DNA of 64,000 nucleotides from Roseovarius mucosus DSM 17069 (GTDB taxonomy: Bacteria; Pseudomonadota; Alphaproteobacteria; Rhodobacterales; Rhodobacteraceae). Shown in pieces: positions 36,628 through 46,352 of the stretch (positions are counted from its first letter, which is position 1; each line of letters opens with the position of its first letter). Made by a program: the position numbers and the translations under genes. Under the pieces are notes generated by a model that saw nothing but the letters and a program-made list of their open reading frames with translations, was not told where the DNA came from and did not search any database. The stretch covers positions 1-64,000 of the forward strand of contig NZ_KN293979.1 in NCBI RefSeq assembly GCF_000768555.3. Direction: 5' to 3'.

Positions 36628-38346
36628 TCAGGTCCTGATCCCCGAAAACCGCGTCTGCCAGTCCTCGCGGGACTCGTCAGTGATCTTGGAAAAAAGCACG
36701 TCGGGCACAGTGAAGGCGTGGCCCGGCGCGAGACATGCGAGGGCTGCGGGCACGTCATCGGGCCATGTGCCATCCTCGGTTTGCATTGCCTCAAGCATCG
36801 TGGCGGCGGCGTCGGGGATGAAGGGGGACGAGAGCACGGCGTAAAGGCGGATGAGGTTGAGCGCGAGGCGGGTTTGCATCGCGGCGCGCTCGGGGTCGGT
36901 CTTGAAGGTGGACCAGGGCGCGGCCTCTTGCAGGTATTCGTTGCCCTCGACCCAGATGGCGCGCAGGGCGCTCGCCGATTTGCGGACTTCCATCGCTTCC
37001 ATGTGGTCTTGATACTCGCGGACGCGGGATGTGAGGCGCGCGATCAGTGCCTCTTCCTGCGCGCCGTAAGCCCCGCCCTGTGGCACCGCCTCGCCGAATT
37101 TAGAGCGGCAGAATTTGGTCACGCGGCTGACGAAATTGCCCAGAACGTCGGCGAGATCCTTGTTCACCGAGGCCTGGAAGTTGTCCCATGTGAACTCGCT
37201 ATCCGAGCTTTCGGGGGCGTGGCTGAGCAGCCACCAGCGCCAGTAATCGGCGGGCAGGATTTCGAGCGCCTGATCCATGAAAACGCCGCGCCCGCGCGAT
37301 GTGCTGAACTGACCGCCGTCATAATTGAGGTAGTTGAAGGATTTGATGTAATCCACCAGCTTCCACGGCTCGCGCGAGCCAAGGATCGTGGCGGGAAAGC
37401 TGAGCGTGTGGAAGGGCACGTTATCCTTGCCCATAAACTGGGTATAGGTGACGTCCTCTGCGCCCTTGTCGGTGCGCCACCAGCGTTCCCAAGCGGAAGC
37501 GTCAAGCCCGGTCGCCTCGGCCCATTCCGCGCCACAGGCGATATATTCGATGGGGGCGTCGAACCAGACGTAGAACACCTTGCCCTCCATCCCCTGCCAC
37601 GGCGCGCCGTCGAATTGCACGGGGATGCCCCAATCGAGATCGCGGGTGATGCCACGGTCCTGAAGCCCGTCGCCGTCATTGAGCCATTTCTTGGCGATGG
37701 AGGTGGTCAGGACCGGCCAGTCGGTTTTGGAGTCGATCCACTTTTCCAGCTCATCCTTCATCTGCGACTGGCACAGATAGAGATGCTTGGTCTCTCGCAT
37801 TTCAAGATCGGTGGCCCCCGAGACCGACGAGCGGGGGTTGATCAGATCGACCGGGTCCAACTGCTTGGTGCAGTTGTCGCATTGGTCGCCGCGCGCCGAG
37901 TCGTAACCGCAGTTCGGGCAGGTGCCCTCGATATAGCGGTCGGGCAGATAGCGCCCATCGGTGGGTGAATACATCTGGGTTTCCGACACCTCGCGGATCA
38001 GCCCCTGATCATGCAGGCGTCGGGCGAAATGCTGAGTCAGTTTGCGGTTCTGAGCCGAGGAGGAGCGCCCGAAGTGATCGAAGCTGAGGCGGAAGCCGCG
38101 CGCGATCTCGGCCTGAACGGCGTGCATTTCGGCGCAATAGTCGGCCACGGGCTGCCCTGCCTTGGCGGCGGCGAGTTCGGCGGGGGTGCCATGCTCGTCC
38201 GTGGCGCAGAGAAAGAGCACCTCGTGGTCGCGCGCGCGGCAGTAGCGGGCAAAGAGATCCGCCGGAAGCTGCGAGCCCACGAGATTGCCAAGATGCTTGA
38301 TCCCGTTGATGTAGGGGATTGCCGAGGTGATGAGATGCCGTGCCAT
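36628..38346 (-). CDS. metG: Methionyl-tRNA synthetase
   Basis: 572-residue class I synthetase. The HIGH-equivalent is KHLGN (from residue 17). A zinc knuckle is formed by Cys143, Cys146, Cys156 and Cys159 (CPNCG ... CDNC). The KMSKS-equivalent reads QFSTS (346-350), so the usual first lysine is glutamine. The anticodon domain includes [10 protein letters not shown]. Start ATG at 38346 gives [21 protein letters not shown], the family N-terminus; the in-frame extension to 38532 is rejected. No C-terminal dimerisation domain is present. Confidence 0.95.
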   Translation of the reverse strand: MARHLITSAIPYINGIKHLGNLVGSQLPADLFARYCRARDHEVLFLCATDEHGTPAELAAAKAGQPVADYCAEMHAVQAEIARGFRLSFDHFGRSSSAQNRKLTQHFARRLHDQGLIREVSETQMYSPTDGRYLPDRYIEGTCPNCGYDSARGDQCDNCTKQLDPVDLINPRSSVSGATDLEMRETKHLYLCQSQMKDELEKWIDSKTDWPVLTTSIAKKWLNDGDGLQDRGITRDLDWGIPVQFDGAPWQGMEGKVFYVWFDAPIEYIACGAEWAEATGLDASAWERWWRTDKGAEDVTYTQFMGKDNVPFHTLSFPATILGSREPWKLVDYIKSFNYLNYDGGQFSTSRGRGVFMDQALEILPADYWRWWLLSHAPESSDSEFTWDNFQASVNKDLADVLGNFVSRVTKFCRSKFGEAVPQGGAYGAQEEALIARLTSRVREYQDHMEAMEVRKSASALRAIWVEGNEYLQEAAPWSTFKTDPERAAMQTRLALNLIRLYAVLSSPFIPDAAATMLEAMQTEDGTWPDDVPAALACLAPGHAFTVPDVLFSKITDESREDWQTRFSGIRT

Positions 38347-38401
38347 TTTGCGCCTGTTCCTTGACGGTTTTGCCCCGTTTAGCGCGGTTTCGCGGGCAGT
38401 T

Positions 38402-39637
38402 CTAGCGCTCGTTCCTGTCCTTGTCGCGGCTGCGTCCGGTGAGGCGGCCAATGAGGAAGGAGGTGCGCGGCGACCAGACATAGGCGGTGCGGCGTTCGGC
38501 GGCAGGGCGGGCGCGCATCCTGATAAGGCCAAAGACCACGAGGAGGGCGTGGCCGGCGGCGATCATCACGAACATGGCGGGGGGGCCGTAGGCCTCGATC
38601 AATGTAGAGGCCATGAGGGGGGCGGCGATGGCCCCAACGGCGAAGAAGAACATGAGGGCGGCGGAAAGCTCCACCCGTTCATGGGCCTCGGCGAAGTCAT
38701 GGGCGTGGGCGGCGCTGACCGAGTAGATCGGAAAGGTGGTCATGCCGAAGAAGAAGGCCGTCATGAGGATGCCGAAAGTGTCGAGATTTTCGGTCATGGC
38801 GGTGGCAACCGAGGACAGGATTGCAGCCACCGAGAGTCCGATCAATACCCAGCGGCGGTCATAGCGATCGGCAAGCCAGCCTACCGGGTATTGCGCCATG
38901 GCCCCGCCCAGAACGAAGACTGCGAGAAAGCCTGCGATTTGGTCCACGGCGAGGCCGACCTGTTGGCCATAGAGAGGCCCGACCATGCGAAAGGACGCGC
39001 TGGAGAGCGCCGCCACCAAGACGCCCGCCGCCGCCAGGGGCGAGCAGGCAATGAGCAACATGGGGCGTAGGCGGGGGGCGCCGGGTGTTTCCGGCTCGCG
39101 CAGGCGCGACAGGGTGAGCGGCAGAAGCGCCGCGCAGCACAGGAGCGCCAGTAGGTTGTAGGAGACGTAAGAGGCGGGTGCCAATACGGAAATCAGCAAT
39201 TGCGCGGCCAAAGATGCGCCCATATCGACCACGCGGTAGATACCCATGGCGCGGCCGCGCGTCTCGTTCGTGACCTTGGCCTGAAGCCAGGCCTCGATCA
39301 CGGTGTAGCAGCCTGCGACGCAGAGGCCAGAGGCCACGCGCATCAAGGCCCAAGCGTAGGGGTCAATCACCAGCATATGCGCCAAGAGGCCGATGGCCCC
39401 TGCAGCGGTAAAGGCGGCAAAGGCGCGGGAGTGTCCGATGGTGCCCATCAGGCGAGGTGCGAACCAGCAGCCGATGAAGAAGCCCACGAAATGTGCCGAG
39501 CCGAGGAGTCCGATCTGAGCCGTGGTGAAATCAAGCGCCAGACCCGAGAGCGCATCAAGTGGCCCCACCCCGCCTGTCGAGAGTTGCAGGAGCACGACCG
39601 AGAGAAAGAGGGCGGCAAAGGAAATGAGGAGGCGCAT
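38402..39637 (-). CDS. MFS transporter
   Basis: 411 residues with twelve predicted membrane helices. The major-facilitator motif region between helices 2 and 3 reads [18 protein letters not shown], and the half-repeat copy reads [17 protein letters not shown]. The layout resembles the YcaD/DHA-like group of small MFS proteins. Substrate unknown. Start ATG at 39637; no strong ribosome-binding site is visible, so the start is moderately sure. Confidence 0.88.
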   Translation of the reverse strand: MRLLISFAALFLSVVLLQLSTGGVGPLDALSGLALDFTTAQIGLLGSAHFVGFFIGCWFAPRLMGTIGHSRAFAAFTAAGAIGLLAHMLVIDPYAWALMRVASGLCVAGCYTVIEAWLQAKVTNETRGRAMGIYRVVDMGASLAAQLLISVLAPASYVSYNLLALLCCAALLPLTLSRLREPETPGAPRLRPMLLIACSPLAAAGVLVAALSSASFRMVGPLYGQQVGLAVDQIAGFLAVFVLGGAMAQYPVGWLADRYDRRWVLIGLSVAAILSSVATAMTENLDTFGILMTAFFFGMTTFPIYSVSAAHAHDFAEAHERVELSAALMFFFAVGAIAAPLMASTLIEAYGPPAMFVMIAAGHALLVVFGLIRMRARPAAERRTAYVWSPRTSFLIGRLTGRSRDKDRNER

Positions 39638-40020
39638 GGTGAGGCTACCATGGCAGGACGAGAGATGGGGGACCAGATGTTTTCGACATCTTGCGTCGGT
39701 TTCGGGCGGGGGCGCGCGAATGGAGCTTAAGGGGGTGGGGAGCGGTGCCGAGTCGGTATTCCGGCGGTTGGATTTGGGAGTGAGATGGGGGTAGAGGCGC
39801 ACGCAGTGGGAGTGGGGTCACTTGGAAGGGGGCGTGTCTGATCTGTGGTTGCAGTCCACGCGGATGGCAGCAAGGCGCAGGGAGCGGGCCTTGCAACGTC
39901 GGGAACCTTATCACCCTGCAAGACACGTTCGGCCCACAGCGGCCGCTCATCGTGAAAAACGATGCCGCAGCGCGGCTTGCCCGAAAGCGGGCTTTGCCGC
40001 CGCTGCAATTTTGTCAAACC
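39638..40020. other. Intergenic region, no gene recognised
   Basis: I see no supported gene. On the minus strand the stretch 39830-40005 contains several hairpins and frame-interrupted protein-like sequence, which could be decayed coding DNA. The part next to the dehydrogenase stop is described separately as a stem-loop. Confidence 0.4.
39967..40007 (-). terminator. Stem-loop after the dehydrogenase operon
   Basis: GCAGCG and GGC on one side pair with GCC and CGCTGC on the other, enclosing an inner perfect hairpin, GCCCG-aaag-CGGGC (39979-39992). It starts 13 bases past the dehydrogenase stop at 40021, and the minus strand carries TTTTT shortly after it. Likely terminator. Confidence 0.5.
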
Positions 40021-40833
40021 TCACTCTTCCATCAACTGCTTGATCCTGCCGATGAAGGTCGCGTCGTCCTGCGCCTTGCGATTGTCCAACAATTCCACCG
40101 CGTCCGCACCTGCCCGGAAACGGAGCCGCTTTCCCGTGTCATTTGCAGCTTCCCAGATAACCTCGGCAACCGTCGCAGGTGCAGACGGGTTCGACGCCAG
40201 TTTTCCAAATACACGGCCCATGGCTTTGGCCATCGGCGCATAGTCCGACAGATCCTCATCCATGGCAAAATCAAAAGAACTCCCTCCGAAGTTCGTCTTG
40301 ATCATACCAGGCTCGATAATGCGGACACTGATACCTAGCGGTTCAAGCTCATAGTGAAGCGCTTCGGAGAGACCTTCGACTGCAAATTTGGTCCCGTGAT
40401 AAAGCGTACCGAGCGGGAACGTGATCTGGCCCCCGATGGACGAGATATTGATGATCGTGCCAGCGCGGTTTGCTCGCATGTGCGGCAGCACGGTCTTCGT
40501 GACCTCCATCAGGCCGATCACGTTGGTGTCGAACTGACGGCGGATGCGCTCTATCGAGAACGCTTCCAACGCGCCATAGGCACCGTAGCCTGCATTGTTG
40601 AGGAGAACGTCGATCCTGCCGAAACGGTCGATGCCAGCCATGACCGCGTCAGTGATGGAGCCAAGATCGGTCACATCGAGGCGCGTCAAGTGGACGTTGT
40701 CCAGCTCGGCAAGACTACCCGCGCTATCGGGGTTCCGCATGGTGGCGACGACGTTCCAGCCGTTGGCATGAAAATGTTTCGCGGTGGCCTCACCAATGCC
40801 TGAAGAGGCTCCGGTAATCAGAATGGTTTTCAT
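40021..40833 (-). CDS. Short-chain dehydrogenase/reductase
   Basis: 270 residues, classical SDR: the nucleotide-binding TGASSGIGEATAKHF, NNAGYGAYG, the catalytic Ser in NISSIGG and YHGTK with the active-site Tyr/Lys. The NNAGYGAYGALE and EPGMIKTNF segments are typical of single-domain SDRs acting on small carbonyls or steroids-like alcohols, but the substrate is not inferable. Second gene of a two-gene operon, 12 bases after another SDR. Confidence 0.9.
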   Translation of the reverse strand: MKTILITGASSGIGEATAKHFHANGWNVVATMRNPDSAGSLAELDNVHLTRLDVTDLGSITDAVMAGIDRFGRIDVLLNNAGYGAYGALEAFSIERIRRQFDTNVIGLMEVTKTVLPHMRANRAGTIINISSIGGQITFPLGTLYHGTKFAVEGLSEALHYELEPLGISVRIIEPGMIKTNFGGSSFDFAMDEDLSDYAPMAKAMGRVFGKLASNPSAPATVAEVIWEAANDTGKRLRFRAGADAVELLDNRKAQDDATFIGRIKQLMEE

Positions 40834-40845
40834 ACGTTATCCCCT

Positions 40846-41715
40846 TCAGGCATTGAGCTTCAGCATGTCGTCAATGCCAAAGCTGATCATGACGTTGCGC
40901 GTGACGTCGTGAAGCACGTTGTTGTAGTGTTCAATCTGAGGGCCAACCCCGACATGATCCACGACAGTGCGGAAAGGTTTTTGCCCAAAGGGCGTTTCCA
41001 GAAGGACGATAACTGCTTCCGCAATCCGCTCAGGGCGTTGATTGGGTGTCGCCTCCAGCATCTCGGCCAACCCGGCGGCCACCATTGCGGGCACCGCTGC
41101 GAATTCCCCGTACTGTGCCTCGCGGTCTGGATCGCCCGGTGCGACCATCCCATCGAAGAAGGCAGTCGGCATGGCCCCAGGTTCGATGATGCAAGACTCG
41201 ATCCCGAAGCCGGACAATTCGGTCCGATAGCATTCGACAACCGCTTCCAGCGCCCATTTTGACGCCGAGTAGGTTCCATAGAATGGTGTCGTGATACGGC
41301 CAATCAAGCTAGAGGTGTAGAGAACCGTGCCCCGCCCTTGTGACCGCATGTGAGGAAGAGCCGCACGCATGACCCGTTGCACGCCCATGACATTCACATC
41401 AAAGACGAGGGCCATTTCCTCGGGCGACATCAGTTCCTGAATGCCGTAACAGCCGATCCCGGCATTGTTGAACAGGACGTCGAGGCCACCAAGATGTGCG
41501 ATGGCATCAGCGATCCCACGCTCGGTGCCGGCCGTGTCGGTCACGTCCAGTTCAACGATGAACGCGCCAGCCGCCTCAAGCGCTGCAACGGTATCGGCGC
41601 TCTTTCCGTCACGGCTTCGAACACTTCCTGCAACCTGATAGCCTTTTTCAAGAAGCGCGAGCGCCGTTGGCTTGCCAAAGCCGCCGGCGATACCGGTGAT
41701 CATGACCTTTTGCAT
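40846..41715 (-). CDS. Short-chain dehydrogenase/reductase
   Basis: 289 residues. Rossmann motif TGIAGGFGKPTALALLEKG (a variant of TGxxxGxG), NNAGIGCYG, a serine in YTSSLIGRI and YSASK as the catalytic Tyr/Lys pair. Paired with the downstream SDR (12-base gap) and divergent from an AraC regulator gene, so both are probably induced by that regulator's effector. Confidence 0.9.
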   Translation of the reverse strand: MQKVMITGIAGGFGKPTALALLEKGYQVAGSVRSRDGKSADTVAALEAAGAFIVELDVTDTAGTERGIADAIAHLGGLDVLFNNAGIGCYGIQELMSPEEMALVFDVNVMGVQRVMRAALPHMRSQGRGTVLYTSSLIGRITTPFYGTYSASKWALEAVVECYRTELSGFGIESCIIEPGAMPTAFFDGMVAPGDPDREAQYGEFAAVPAMVAAGLAEMLEATPNQRPERIAEAVIVLLETPFGQKPFRTVVDHVGVGPQIEHYNNVLHDVTRNVMISFGIDDMLKLNA

Positions 41716-41780
41716 ATCCGTCTCCTCTGCTATGGCGTGATCACGTTAGTCGTAAAGGTAACTTCAATCTTTCATGATTG

Positions 41781-41823
41781 GCCTAAATATTTGCCTAATT
41801 CTCCAAAAAAACAGATTTCTGTT
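41781..41823. promoter_or_regulatory. Repeat cluster in the SDR/AraC divergent promoter
   Basis: GCCTAA occurs at 41781-41786 and 41793-41798 (12-base spacing). The dyad AACAGA-tt-TCTGTT covers 41810-41823, ending immediately before the in-frame ATG at 41824. This makes translation from that ATG unlikely and suits an operator for the AraC protein. Confidence 0.5.
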
Positions 41824-41877
41824 ATGCCGGAACACGCGACACTGCTATCGTTAGACGTCGGATGGGAGGCCAACAAC

Positions 41878-42768
41878 GTGAAGAGCCAAAACTTGTTGTC
41901 ACATGTTACTGCGCTGCTCGATCAGGCAGGGGTCGCTGATGGTGCATTCCATCATGCGCACAGTGGCACCCACCTGCTGAGGCATACTACTACGACCGAT
42001 CTGAATGCGACCATCTATCGACCGCTTCTTTGTCTGATCCTGCAGGGTGCAAAGCAAGTCGGGTCCAGCACCCGAACACTTACTGTCGGCGCTGGGCAGT
42101 CACTCATCGTGAGCCATACCTTGCCAGTGATTTCACGGATAACCGAAGCGTCGTCAGAAGTTCCTTATACAGCCTTGGTGTTTCCACTTGATCTCGATCT
42201 TCTTCGGTCATTGGCTCCAGCGGTGCCCCCTGTGATAAGCGGACCGTCTTCAGACCCTTTCTCGATTGGTCAGTGTGACACCGACCCCGGCCTGGAAGAC
42301 GCGCTCTACCGTTTTTTCGTTCAGTGCGAGGAAGAGGAAACGCGGCAACTTTTGGCGCCGATCACGTCTCGCGAAATCCACGCGAGGCTCTTGATCGGGC
42401 AACAAGCTAAGGTCCTTCAGAGACTTCTCTGGCATGAAAGCGCCGCGAGCCGTATTTTTCTGGCAACGCGGCATATTCAGGCCAACCTGTCGGAAACCAT
42501 CGTCGTTGGTGATCTGGCTGCGAGGATCGGACTGAGCAACTCTGCGTTTTTCGAGCAGTTCAAAGCCGTGACCGGAACATCGCCGCTACAATACCAGAAA
42601 GACCTGCGCTTGCTGAAGGCCAGAGATGATCTGCGGACGAGCCGCGCCAAGGTCTCAGAGGTCGCATTCGCTGTCGGGTATGAAAGTTCAGCGCAGTTCT
42701 CGCGAGAATACTCGCGCAAGTTCGGCAGATCTCCTAGGCAAGACCGCGAGCTTGAGCCAATCAACTAG
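41878..42768 (+). CDS. AraC-family transcriptional regulator
   Basis: 296 residues from a GTG at 41878 that has GGGAGG eight bases upstream; the in-frame ATG at 41824 has no ribosome-binding site and abuts a palindrome. An N-terminal AraC_N-type domain (RPLLCLILQGAKQV, YTALVFPLDLDLLRSLAP) precedes the double helix-turn-helix domain (VGDLAARIGLSNSAFFEQFKAVTGTSPLQYQKDLRL and VSEVAFAVGYESSAQFSREYSRKFG). Divergent from the two SDR genes, the likely targets. Confidence 0.9.
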   Translation: MKSQNLLSHVTALLDQAGVADGAFHHAHSGTHLLRHTTTTDLNATIYRPLLCLILQGAKQVGSSTRTLTVGAGQSLIVSHTLPVISRITEASSEVPYTALVFPLDLDLLRSLAPAVPPVISGPSSDPFSIGQCDTDPGLEDALYRFFVQCEEEETRQLLAPITSREIHARLLIGQQAKVLQRLLWHESAASRIFLATRHIQANLSETIVVGDLAARIGLSNSAFFEQFKAVTGTSPLQYQKDLRLLKARDDLRTSRAKVSEVAFAVGYESSAQFSREYSRKFGRSPRQDRELEPIN

Positions 42769-43310
42769 GGTCAGACTGGGATCGGCGCAGACCTGCCCTA
42801 GACCCTGGGCACCGTTGCCGCGGTGCGGGCTCAACAGAGCTGTCATTCATCTAGCCTGCAGCATTTTGTCAGATGGAACAGCGTTCACCGCATCTGCGCG
42901 GTATCTGCCACGCAAAAATGGGCGCTCCTTAAAATTCGGCCAAATGAGCTCGTCAGGGGCCAGTCGAGAATACTCAGCTAGTCCTCTGGACGACGCTCAA
43001 ATGGTCAACCGTTCCTGAACGGTTTTGACGTCATCGAGAATGGCCGTCCACTCGTCGTCGTTCTCGATACTGCTCATGTGCATGAGAAAGAGCCCTGCCA
43101 CAGCCAGAAACGCGACACGCGCAGCTCGTGCTGTATCCGACCCTCACGCAGGCCTTCGATGCATCGAATACGCAGACCCCATGGGTCAGCACATCATTGG
43201 GTGCATGACCTGATTGCTATCGGTGCGATAGTGCGCCTGATGCCCAGAACTCTGTCTAGCCACATTGAAACGTGGAAAGACGAATGCTGTCGATGCGGAT
43301 TAGATTGCGC
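42769..43310. other. Intergenic region with possible gene remnants
   Basis: 542 bases without an intact gene. On the minus strand, short protein-like pieces occur in different frames, e.g. IRCIEGLREGRIQHELRV around 43100-43165 and a 26-codon piece at 42997-43077. This suggests a decayed coding sequence between the AraC and LysR genes. No insertion-sequence ends are visible. Confidence 0.35.
42997..43077 (-). pseudogene. Short protein-like fragment, possible gene remnant
   Basis: 26 codons and a stop from an ATG at 43077: MSSIENDDEWTAILDDVKTV and onward to ERLTI. Composition is protein-like and acidic, ending in an amphipathic helix. In the same frame the upstream side reads hydrophobic (RVAFLAVAGLFL) until a TGA. 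It may be a small protein or the end of a broken gene. Function unknown. Confidence 0.3.
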
Positions 43311-44183
43311 TCATATCTTTTTGGCGGCTTGCCTAATCCAATCGGCGAATGTCCTGACGCCTTGCTTGTTGCGCGACAGTGGATTGAGCACAAGGCAATA
43401 GGCAAATCCGCGCAGCTCAGGACCGGGGATTTGCGTGTAACGGCCTGATTGCAGGCCGTCATCAACGAGCGCACTGCTGGACAAAAGCAGCCCCAGACCC
43501 TGATCCAGCGCGTTAAAAGCCGCACTTTCATCGCTGAAACGGGTAATGCGGTCCGACGGGAACGGTTCCCCGGCCTCCTTGAACCATTCTTCCCAGGTCG
43601 GGCCGCCCATGTCCGGATTACGCCAGCGGAAGCCCAACAGCCGGTTGTCCTGCAAGCCGGTTTCCGGGAGGTCAGCCAGACCGACAGGAATGTAGCGATC
43701 CGAGAACAAAACCTCAGCTTCCTCACTCGCGGAGACCTGGGGGCCATATCGGATCGCCAGATCCAGCCGGTCAACCCGTAAGTCCAGAACGACGTTATCG
43801 GTTTCGACCTCAACCCTGATATCGCCGTGCTTGTCGAAAAAATCTGGCAGGCGCGGAACCAGCCAGCGTTCCGCAAAGGCATATGTGGTTGTGACCCGGA
43901 CCAGCGATTGTTCGACGTCCTTGTCGAGCATTGCGAAGGCTTCGCCCAAAATATCAAAAGCCGTCTGCAGCTTGGGGAACAACTCTTGCCCGGCGGGAGT
44001 GAGGGCAATCTGACGGGGGCGGCGCTCTACCACTTGGAAGCCAAGGTAGGCTTCCAAATGTCTGATCTGGTGGCTGATGGCGGTGGAGGTGACGCTCAGC
44101 TCTTCCGCAGCCTCGGCAAAACTGAGCCTTCGGGCGACTGCTTCGAAGGCTCGAATTGCGTTTAACGGCGGTAGTTTACGCAT
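43311..44183 (-). CDS. LysR-family regulator (GcvA-like)
   Basis: 290 residues from the ATG at 44183. MRKLPPLNAIRAFEAVARRLSFAEAAEEL and VTSTAISHQIRHLEAYLGFQVVERRPR are the winged helix of the GcvA/AmpR-like LysR branch. Its effector domain starts near residue 90. Divergent from the seven-gene importer/hydrolase operon, whose control it probably exerts; the 105-base gap holds both promoters. A longer GTG start at 44195 is possible. Confidence 0.9.
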   Translation of the reverse strand: MRKLPPLNAIRAFEAVARRLSFAEAAEELSVTSTAISHQIRHLEAYLGFQVVERRPRQIALTPAGQELFPKLQTAFDILGEAFAMLDKDVEQSLVRVTTTYAFAERWLVPRLPDFFDKHGDIRVEVETDNVVLDLRVDRLDLAIRYGPQVSASEEAEVLFSDRYIPVGLADLPETGLQDNRLLGFRWRNPDMGGPTWEEWFKEAGEPFPSDRITRFSDESAAFNALDQGLGLLLSSSALVDDGLQSGRYTQIPGPELRGFAYCLVLNPLSRNKQGVRTFADWIRQAAKKI

Positions 44184-44288
44184 GGCTTCGCCCACTTGCG
44201 CAAAGAAATCTCAGCTTGGCCTGACGAATGGTCATTTGTTTTTTGGCCTCCACTTTCTGAAGCTTGTGTAATGAAAAGGGAGGGAAAA

Positions 44289-45404
44289 ATGACACATAAT
44301 ATTATCACCACCCGGAGGCGGTTGATCAAGGGGGGTCTTGCGGCCGCGGCCGTCATCGCCACCCCGGCTGTCCTGCGCGCACAGGGCCGCCGTGACTTGT
44401 CGATGCTCACCTGGGCAGGCCATGCCGACCCTGACGTGATCGGCGCATTCGAGCAGACGCACAATGTTCGCATCCGCGCCAAGGAATATGTCGGCGGCGA
44501 TCAAATGCTCGCGCAAATGGCGCAGTCTCCGGCCGGGACCTACGATGTAATCCTGTCAGATGCGGAATACGTCGTGCAATTGCAGCAAGCGGGATTCATT
44601 GAACCGCTGACGCCTGAGGACTACCCGTTCGACGACTTCTTTCCGGAGTTTCAGAACTTCCGCGGCCACTGGTTCGACGGTCAGCCCTATGCGGTCTTCC
44701 TGCGGTTCGGTTTCCTCGGGCTGTCTCATAACCGCACCGCGATGAGCGAGGCGCAAGCCCGCAGCTATCGCACCATGTGGGATCCGCAGCACGTGGGACG
44801 CATTGGCCATTTCGACTGGCATCTGCCCAACCTGGGCGCGTTGAGCCTTCTCAATGGCAACGCGTCGCCGTTTGACCTTGATGAGGCACACTGGACGGAA
44901 CTGACCGAGACGATGATGTCGCTCCGGCCTCAGGTGCGCGGTTTCTATGATTACGGCGGGATGCTGTCGGCGCTGCGTTCGGGCGAGGTTTCCGCGATCC
45001 CCGGCATCGGCGACTGGATCACTGGCGTGCTGGCCCGCGATGGTGCGGATGTCACCACGACCATCCCCGAGGAAGGTGGCCTGCAATGGACCGAGTCGCT
45101 GTCGATCGGCGCGCAGTCAAAAAACCAGGATCTGGCCCGGCAATTCATCCAATACATGCTGTCGCCGCAAGGGCAGGTGAAGACCGCCACGCTCAAGGCT
45201 TATCCGGCGATGATCCCGACGCGGGCGGGCTGGGCTCGGCTGAATGATGAACTGCCGGGAGAGGCGCAGCGCCAGAACATGGTGCTGAATGGTCCCAATG
45301 CACTTGATGAGATCCGCGCCGGGCGCATCCGGCTGCGGGAGCTTCCGCTACAGCAATCTCTGGAAACCTGGAACGACGCCTGGACGCGTTACAAAAACGC
45401 CTGA
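44289..45404 (+). CDS. ABC transporter substrate-binding protein, polyamine-type
   Basis: 371 residues with a twin-arginine-style signal (ITTRRRLIKGGLAAAAVIATPAVLRAQG), so it is probably exported folded to the periplasm. The mature protein has the PotD/extracellular-solute-binding type 1 layout: SMLTWAGHADPDVIGAFEQ, YDVILSDAEYVVQLQQAGFIEPL, QPYAVFLRFGFLGLSHN. ATG at 44289 follows AGGGAGGG. First gene of an operon with two permeases and an ATPase. The ligand is likely a cationic or nitrogen-rich small molecule (inference from family and operon). Confidence 0.9.
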   Translation: MTHNIITTRRRLIKGGLAAAAVIATPAVLRAQGRRDLSMLTWAGHADPDVIGAFEQTHNVRIRAKEYVGGDQMLAQMAQSPAGTYDVILSDAEYVVQLQQAGFIEPLTPEDYPFDDFFPEFQNFRGHWFDGQPYAVFLRFGFLGLSHNRTAMSEAQARSYRTMWDPQHVGRIGHFDWHLPNLGALSLLNGNASPFDLDEAHWTELTETMMSLRPQVRGFYDYGGMLSALRSGEVSAIPGIGDWITGVLARDGADVTTTIPEEGGLQWTESLSIGAQSKNQDLARQFIQYMLSPQGQVKTATLKAYPAMIPTRAGWARLNDELPGEAQRQNMVLNGPNALDEIRAGRIRLRELPLQQSLETWNDAWTRYKNA

Positions 45405-45461
45405 TGTCCGGTCCTGCCCCGGCGCAATCGTCGGGGCCGCAGCCCTATCGGAGATATCGAC

Positions 45462-46349
45462 ATGACTTCCCCTACTTTCCCGGCCCACACTTCGGGGCGC
45501 CGGTTCCACTTCCTCTTTAACCGAGCTTGGCAGGCGCTTTGGGTCCTGCCGCTGCCTGCCTGGCTGCTGTTGTTCTTTGCAGTGCCGCTTGGCTTGCTGG
45601 TGGCGATTTCATTCTGGTCCGTGGTGAACTACCGGCTGACGCCGGATGCCACGCTGTCGGCCTGGCGCTATGTTCTAGGCCTCGATTTCCTCTGGGCCAG
45701 TTTCTGGCGCAGCTACGGGCTGTCGATGGCCAGTGCGGTCGCGATTTCGCTGCTGGCCTTTCCGGCCTCCTACGCGATGGCCTTTGTCGCAGCCCCGCGC
45801 CAGCGACTGATCCTGCTGGGGTTTGCGATTGCTCCGTTTTTCACAAGCTATCTTGTGCGCATCTATTCCTGGCAGGTCTTCCTGACAGAAGGCGGTGTGA
45901 TCTCCTCCCTCGTTCAGGCGTTCGGTGGCAAGGGGGAAAGCCTTCTCAATACCTATTTCGCGCTGTTTATCGGCCATGCGACGCTCGCGCTGCCGGTGGT
46001 CCTGATCCTGCAGACCATCGCCCTTTCCAATGTGGACCGGACCGGGATTTCAGCTGCCGCGAACCTCGGCGCGCGTCCCGGAGCGATCCTGTTCCGGGTG
46101 ATCCTGCCCGCTGCCCGCCCCGGCCTGACGCTCGGGCTGCTGTTTGCGTTCCTGCTGTCATATGCGGAATTCGTCAGCGCCTCCTATCTGGGCGGCGGCA
46201 CCTTCCAAACCCTGCCGATCCTCGTGACGGACCTTGTTCGGGCCGGTCAGCAATGGCCGCGTGCCGCCGTGGTGTCGCTGTTGATGATCGCCAGCCTGCT
46301 GGTCACCGCCTTTGTAACCGTCCTCTGGGCCTACCGCGAGAAGGGATAA
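45462..46349 (+). CDS. ABC transporter permease (PotB-like)
   Basis: 295 residues with six to seven membrane helices. The cytoplasmic coupling loop AANLGARPGAILFRVILPAARPGLTLGL is the conserved EAA motif of inner-membrane permeases. The N-terminal helix (WQALWVLPLPAWLLLFFAVPLGLLVAISFW) and size fit PotB/PotH-like polyamine permeases. Separated by 57 bases from the binding-protein gene and 3 bases from the second permease. Confidence 0.92.
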   Translation: MTSPTFPAHTSGRRFHFLFNRAWQALWVLPLPAWLLLFFAVPLGLLVAISFWSVVNYRLTPDATLSAWRYVLGLDFLWASFWRSYGLSMASAVAISLLAFPASYAMAFVAAPRQRLILLGFAIAPFFTSYLVRIYSWQVFLTEGGVISSLVQAFGGKGESLLNTYFALFIGHATLALPVVLILQTIALSNVDRTGISAAANLGARPGAILFRVILPAARPGLTLGLLFAFLLSYAEFVSASYLGGGTFQTLPILVTDLVRAGQQWPRAAVVSLLMIASLLVTAFVTVLWAYREKG

Positions 46350-46352
46350 GAC

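Noticed and set aside
36601..37968. 455-codon open frame on the plus strand across metG
   Set aside because: Antisense shadow of MetRS codons.
39830..40005. Insertion-sequence remnant near the SDR operon
   Set aside because: Hairpins and broken frames are present, but no transposase motif or terminal inverted repeats can be shown.
44184..44288. ykkC/guanidine-type riboswitch upstream of the importer operon
   Set aside because: The gap is only 105 bases, and I see no conserved ykkC elements; it looks like a LysR divergent promoter.
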